From positions 33,905 to 97,904 of the forward strand of contig CADBIU010000006.1 in NCBI GenBank assembly GCA_902794825.1: DNA of 64,000 nt, written 5' to 3'. This stretch comes from an uncultured Lachnospiraceae bacterium. Its GTDB lineage: Bacteria; Bacillota; Clostridia; Lachnospirales; Lachnospiraceae. Within the stretch, counting starts at the first letter, position 1; every line of letters starts with the position of its first letter. The translations under genes and the position numbers were made by a program. This document shows, piece by piece, positions 61,589 to 64,000 of the stretch. Under the pieces are notes generated by a model, which had not been told where the DNA came from, searched no databases, and saw only the letters and a program-made list of their open reading frames with translations.

Positions 61589-63445
61589 ATGATCCAGACA
61601 AGAGAAGATGTCAGAAACGTAGCAATCATAGCACATGTTGACCACGGTAAGACCACTCTGGTCGACGGCCTTTTAAAACAGAGCGGGGTTTTCCGCGAGA
61701 ACCAGGAAGTGCAGGAGCGCGTCATGGACTCGGGCGATATCGAGAGAGAGCGCGGAATCACTATCTTGAGCAAAAATACAGCGGTATATTACAAAGGCGT
61801 AAAGATCAACATCATTGACACCCCCGGCCACGCCGACTTCGGCGGAGAAGTGGAGCGTGTCCTCAAGATGGTAAACGGCGTTATCCTTGTCGTTGACGCC
61901 TTTGAAGGTCCTATGCCCCAGACCAGATTTGTCCTCAGTAAAGCAATGGCACTGGATCTTCCGGTGATCGTATGCATCAACAAGATCGACAGGCCCGGCG
62001 CCCGTCCCACCCAGGTCATCGACGAGGTTCTCGAACTTCTTATGGATCTGGGAGCCAGTGACGAACAGATTGACTGCCCCTTCGTGTTCGCGTCCGCCAA
62101 ATCCGGCATCGCGACGCTGGATCTCGGCAGTGTAGGCGCCAGCATGAAGCCCCTGTTTGAGACCATCATCGACTATATCCCCGCTCCCAAGGGAGATCCC
62201 GAGGCAGGCACCCAGATGCTGATCAGCACCATCGATTACAACGAATACGTCGGCAGGATCGGCGTCGGTAAAGTAGACAATGGTACCCTCAAGGTCAATC
62301 AGGAGTGCGTGATCGTAAACCACCACAACCCTGACGTGATGCGCAAGGTCAAGATCAGCAAGCTTTACGAATTCGAAGGCCTGCAGCGAGTGGAAGTAAA
62401 CGAGGCGCATATCGGCTCGATAGTTGCCGTATCAGGCATCTCCGATCTTCACATCGGCGATACGATCTGCTCTCCCGACGCTCCCTGCGCGATACCGTTC
62501 CAAAAGATCTCTGAGCCCACGATCTCCATGACTTTCAGCGTCAACGACTCCCCTCTTGCAGGTCGCGACGGCAAGTATGTCACAAGCCGCCACATCAGGG
62601 ACAGGCTCTACAGAGAGCTCAATACCGATGTCTCTCTGCGCGTAGAGGATACCGATACCACCGAGTCATTCAAGGTATCCGGCCGCGGAGAACTCCACCT
62701 GTCCGTTCTGATCGAGACCATGCGCCGCGAGGGATACGAATTCGCGGTCAGTAAGGCGGAAGTAATCTATAAGAGGGATGAAAACGGCAAGCTCCTCGAG
62801 CCTATGGAGACCTGCTTCGTCGATGTCCCTGAGGAATTCGCGGGCAACGTCATCCAGAAACTCAGCGAGCGCAAAGGCGAGCTGCTCAATATGGGCGTAA
62901 TTAACGGCGGCTACACAAGACTTGAGTTCTCCATTCCTTCCCGCGGCCTGATCGGTTACAGAGGAGATTTCCTCACAGATACCAAGGGCAACGGAATTAT
63001 GAACACGATCTTTGACAATTATGCGCCTTATAAGGGAGATATCACCTACCGCAAGCAAGGTTCCCTGATCGCTTTTGAGGCCGGAACCGCCGTCACTTAC
63101 GGACTCTTCAACGCCCAGGAGCGCGGCCAGCTCTTCATCAGTCCCGGCGATGAAGTCTACGCCGGCATGATCGTAGGACAGAGCGGCAAGTCCGTTGACA
63201 TCGACGTCAATGTATGCAAGACCAAGCACCTGACCAACACCCGCTCCTCCAGCGCGGATGAGGCTCTCCGCCTTGTTCCGCCCAGGATCATGAGCCTGGA
63301 GCAGGCCATTGAATACGTTGACACAGATGAGCTTCTTGAGGTAACTCCTCACCATCTGCGCCTTCGCAAGAAGATCCTCGATCCCCGCCTCAGAAAGCGC
63401 GCCAATATCAGCGCAGCGATGAAGAACGCGGCCGAGATAGAGTGA
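61589..63445 (+). CDS. typA: Translational GTPase TypA/BipA
   Basis: Ribosome-associated GTPase important for ribosome assembly and growth under stress. The 618 residues have G1 HVDHGKTTL (near 17-24), G2 RERGITILSKNTAV, G3 DTPGHADFGGEVERVL, G4 NKIDRPGARP, and the TypA-specific C-terminal domain (FSIPSRGLIGYRGDFLTDTKGNGIMNTIFDNY). AAGGAG lies 6 nt upstream of ATG. Single gene on plus. Confidence 0.97.
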   Translation: MIQTREDVRNVAIIAHVDHGKTTLVDGLLKQSGVFRENQEVQERVMDSGDIERERGITILSKNTAVYYKGVKINIIDTPGHADFGGEVERVLKMVNGVILVVDAFEGPMPQTRFVLSKAMALDLPVIVCINKIDRPGARPTQVIDEVLELLMDLGASDEQIDCPFVFASAKSGIATLDLGSVGASMKPLFETIIDYIPAPKGDPEAGTQMLISTIDYNEYVGRIGVGKVDNGTLKVNQECVIVNHHNPDVMRKVKISKLYEFEGLQRVEVNEAHIGSIVAVSGISDLHIGDTICSPDAPCAIPFQKISEPTISMTFSVNDSPLAGRDGKYVTSRHIRDRLYRELNTDVSLRVEDTDTTESFKVSGRGELHLSVLIETMRREGYEFAVSKAEVIYKRDENGKLLEPMETCFVDVPEEFAGNVIQKLSERKGELLNMGVINGGYTRLEFSIPSRGLIGYRGDFLTDTKGNGIMNTIFDNYAPYKGDITYRKQGSLIAFEAGTAVTYGLFNAQERGQLFISPGDEVYAGMIVGQSGKSVDIDVNVCKTKHLTNTRSSSADEALRLVPPRIMSLEQAIEYVDTDELLEVTPHHLRLRKKILDPRLRKRANISAAMKNAAEIE

Positions 63446-63474
63446 TTTAAGGCGGATCAATAGCCAAATAATAC

Positions 63475-63668
63475 GGGAGTACATAGATCCTTCTGAATCG
63501 CGTTTAAAGAATGTGGTTTCACTATGATTTTATGCTTCGCTGCGGCGTGAACCGCGGCATGCGGACATTTGTCCTGCTGACGCTCATTGCGGTTCACGCC
63601 TCCGCTTGCAGAAAATCAAGTGAAAGCTATGCATTCTTTAAAAGCATTCATCAGGACTATGTACTCCC
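63475..63668. repeat. 194-bp imperfect inverted repeat (MITE-like or structured element)
   Basis: Arms of about 80 bp (63475-63556 and 63587-63668) are complementary over most of their length. The ends match perfectly for 12 bp (GGGAGTACATAG / CTATGTACTCCC). Internal matching blocks include TTTAAAGAATG, TTTCAC and GGCGTGAACCGC. It starts 30 bp after the typA stop. No coding frame in it is credible. It could be a non-autonomous mobile element, or fold as RNA behind typA. Confidence 0.75.
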
Positions 63669-64000
63669 TTCTTTTCTGTTTCCGACTGCCGAGAGATGGG
63701 AAATTCTTATAAGGAGATGGTCGAACAGCGTGAGGTTGCTTTAATAGTAAGTGATTTATGTAGAAAATGATGTATCAATGCTTCGATACCGAAATAGACA
63801 GATGAGCCACTTGTCAGAAAATAGAAACAATTATTAAAGAGGCTGTCGCATTAAGTGAGGGTTCAAAACCTTCGCTTTTTTGGCACGCATCTTTTTAGTT
63901 TCAAAGAGGAATTATGGGCCCGGAATTAAGAAATCACAATCAAAATGGAAGGCATTAATAAGCAATCCCGTCCGCCAGCCCTGACCGCCGGCATCTGCGC
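63669..64000. other. Noncoding end of the window
   Basis: About 330 bp with no gene I can support. It is AT-rich at first. It holds one plus-strand terminator (63853-63881). The stretch near 63838-63850 reads AGAGGCTGTCGCA, which reminds me of ends of some insertion sequences, but no transposase follows inside the window. Confidence 0.4.
63853..63881 (+). terminator. Intrinsic terminator on plus near the window end
   Basis: An 11-bp stem with two G-U pairs (63853-63863 and 63867-63877) closes a 3-nt loop and runs into six T. It may end typA read-through or belong to whatever lay between. Confidence 0.8.

Noticed and set aside
63511-63744. Plus-strand open frame of 77 codons after typA
   Set aside because: It lies mostly in the 194-bp inverted repeat and has no ribosome site or recognisable sequence.
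63838-63880. End of an insertion sequence
   Set aside because: The AGAGGCTGTCGCA stretch is suggestive, but no transposase or second end is present in the window.

Overview
This window reads as a chromosomal segment from an anaerobic Firmicute of the class Clostridia, most like Lachnospiraceae. The basis is gene content and order: rimP-nusA-ylxR-ylxQ-infB-rbfA-nrnA-truB-ribF, pyrH-frr-uppS-cdsA-rseP-ispG-polC, nusB-xseA-xseB-ispA-tlyA-nadK-argR-recN, a PolC-type replicase, rubrerythrin, and an F-type ATP synthase with a sodium-type c subunit. Coding G+C is near one half by eye and intergenic spacers are AT-rich. Nearly everything is on the minus strand; carB, typA and the rnf remnants are on plus. 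No plasmid, prophage, CRISPR array or intact insertion sequence is visible.

Layout. 1-2.4 kb: an ABC transporter of the MacB/FtsX type, with the permease cut by the window edge. 2.5-10.8 kb: single genes for envelope and metabolism (class A PBP with a repeat tail, malQ, a decayed esterase, rubrerythrin, a VanZ-like protein, a surface protein). 11-14.2 kb: carB alone. 14.3-21.6 kb: the complete atp operon with a clear promoter and terminator. 21.9-24.1 kb: a decayed patch holding an rnfC-rnfB remnant, two intact genes usually found near rnf (NusG domain II protein and Gx transporter), and an internally deleted flavoprotein. 24.2-29.2 kb: rlmD, a small acidic membrane protein, pcrA and a DUF1836 gene. 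29.2-36.5 kb: recN back to asp23, a long, tightly packed run. 36.6-40.8 kb: prfC, pnp, rpsO. 41-49.8 kb: the nusA-infB operon behind a possible leader attenuator. 50 kb: tRNA-Glu, glutathione peroxidase and a YARHG protein. 51.6-61.4 kb: polC back to pyrH. 61.6-63.4 kb: typA, diverging from pyrH across overlapping promoters. 63.4-64 kb: noncoding, with a 194-bp inverted repeat.

How it fits together. The window is mainly translation, RNA processing, cell-wall lipid carrier synthesis, DNA replication/repair and sodium- or proton-driven ATP synthesis. The more unusual points are: (1) a c subunit with the two-carboxylate Na+ motif next to a destroyed rnf locus; (2) several clean internal deletions in former enzymes; (3) dxs and dxr missing from their usual slots while ispG and ispA remain; (4) sporulation genes missing from two usual slots, suggesting a non-sporulating lineage; (5) several regulatory structures (divergent promoters with a shared -35, operator-like palindromes, a leader attenuator). 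I see no convincing new multi-gene system. The candidates are structural or regulatory and are scored as such. Family comparisons rest on remembered family sequences, not on searches.
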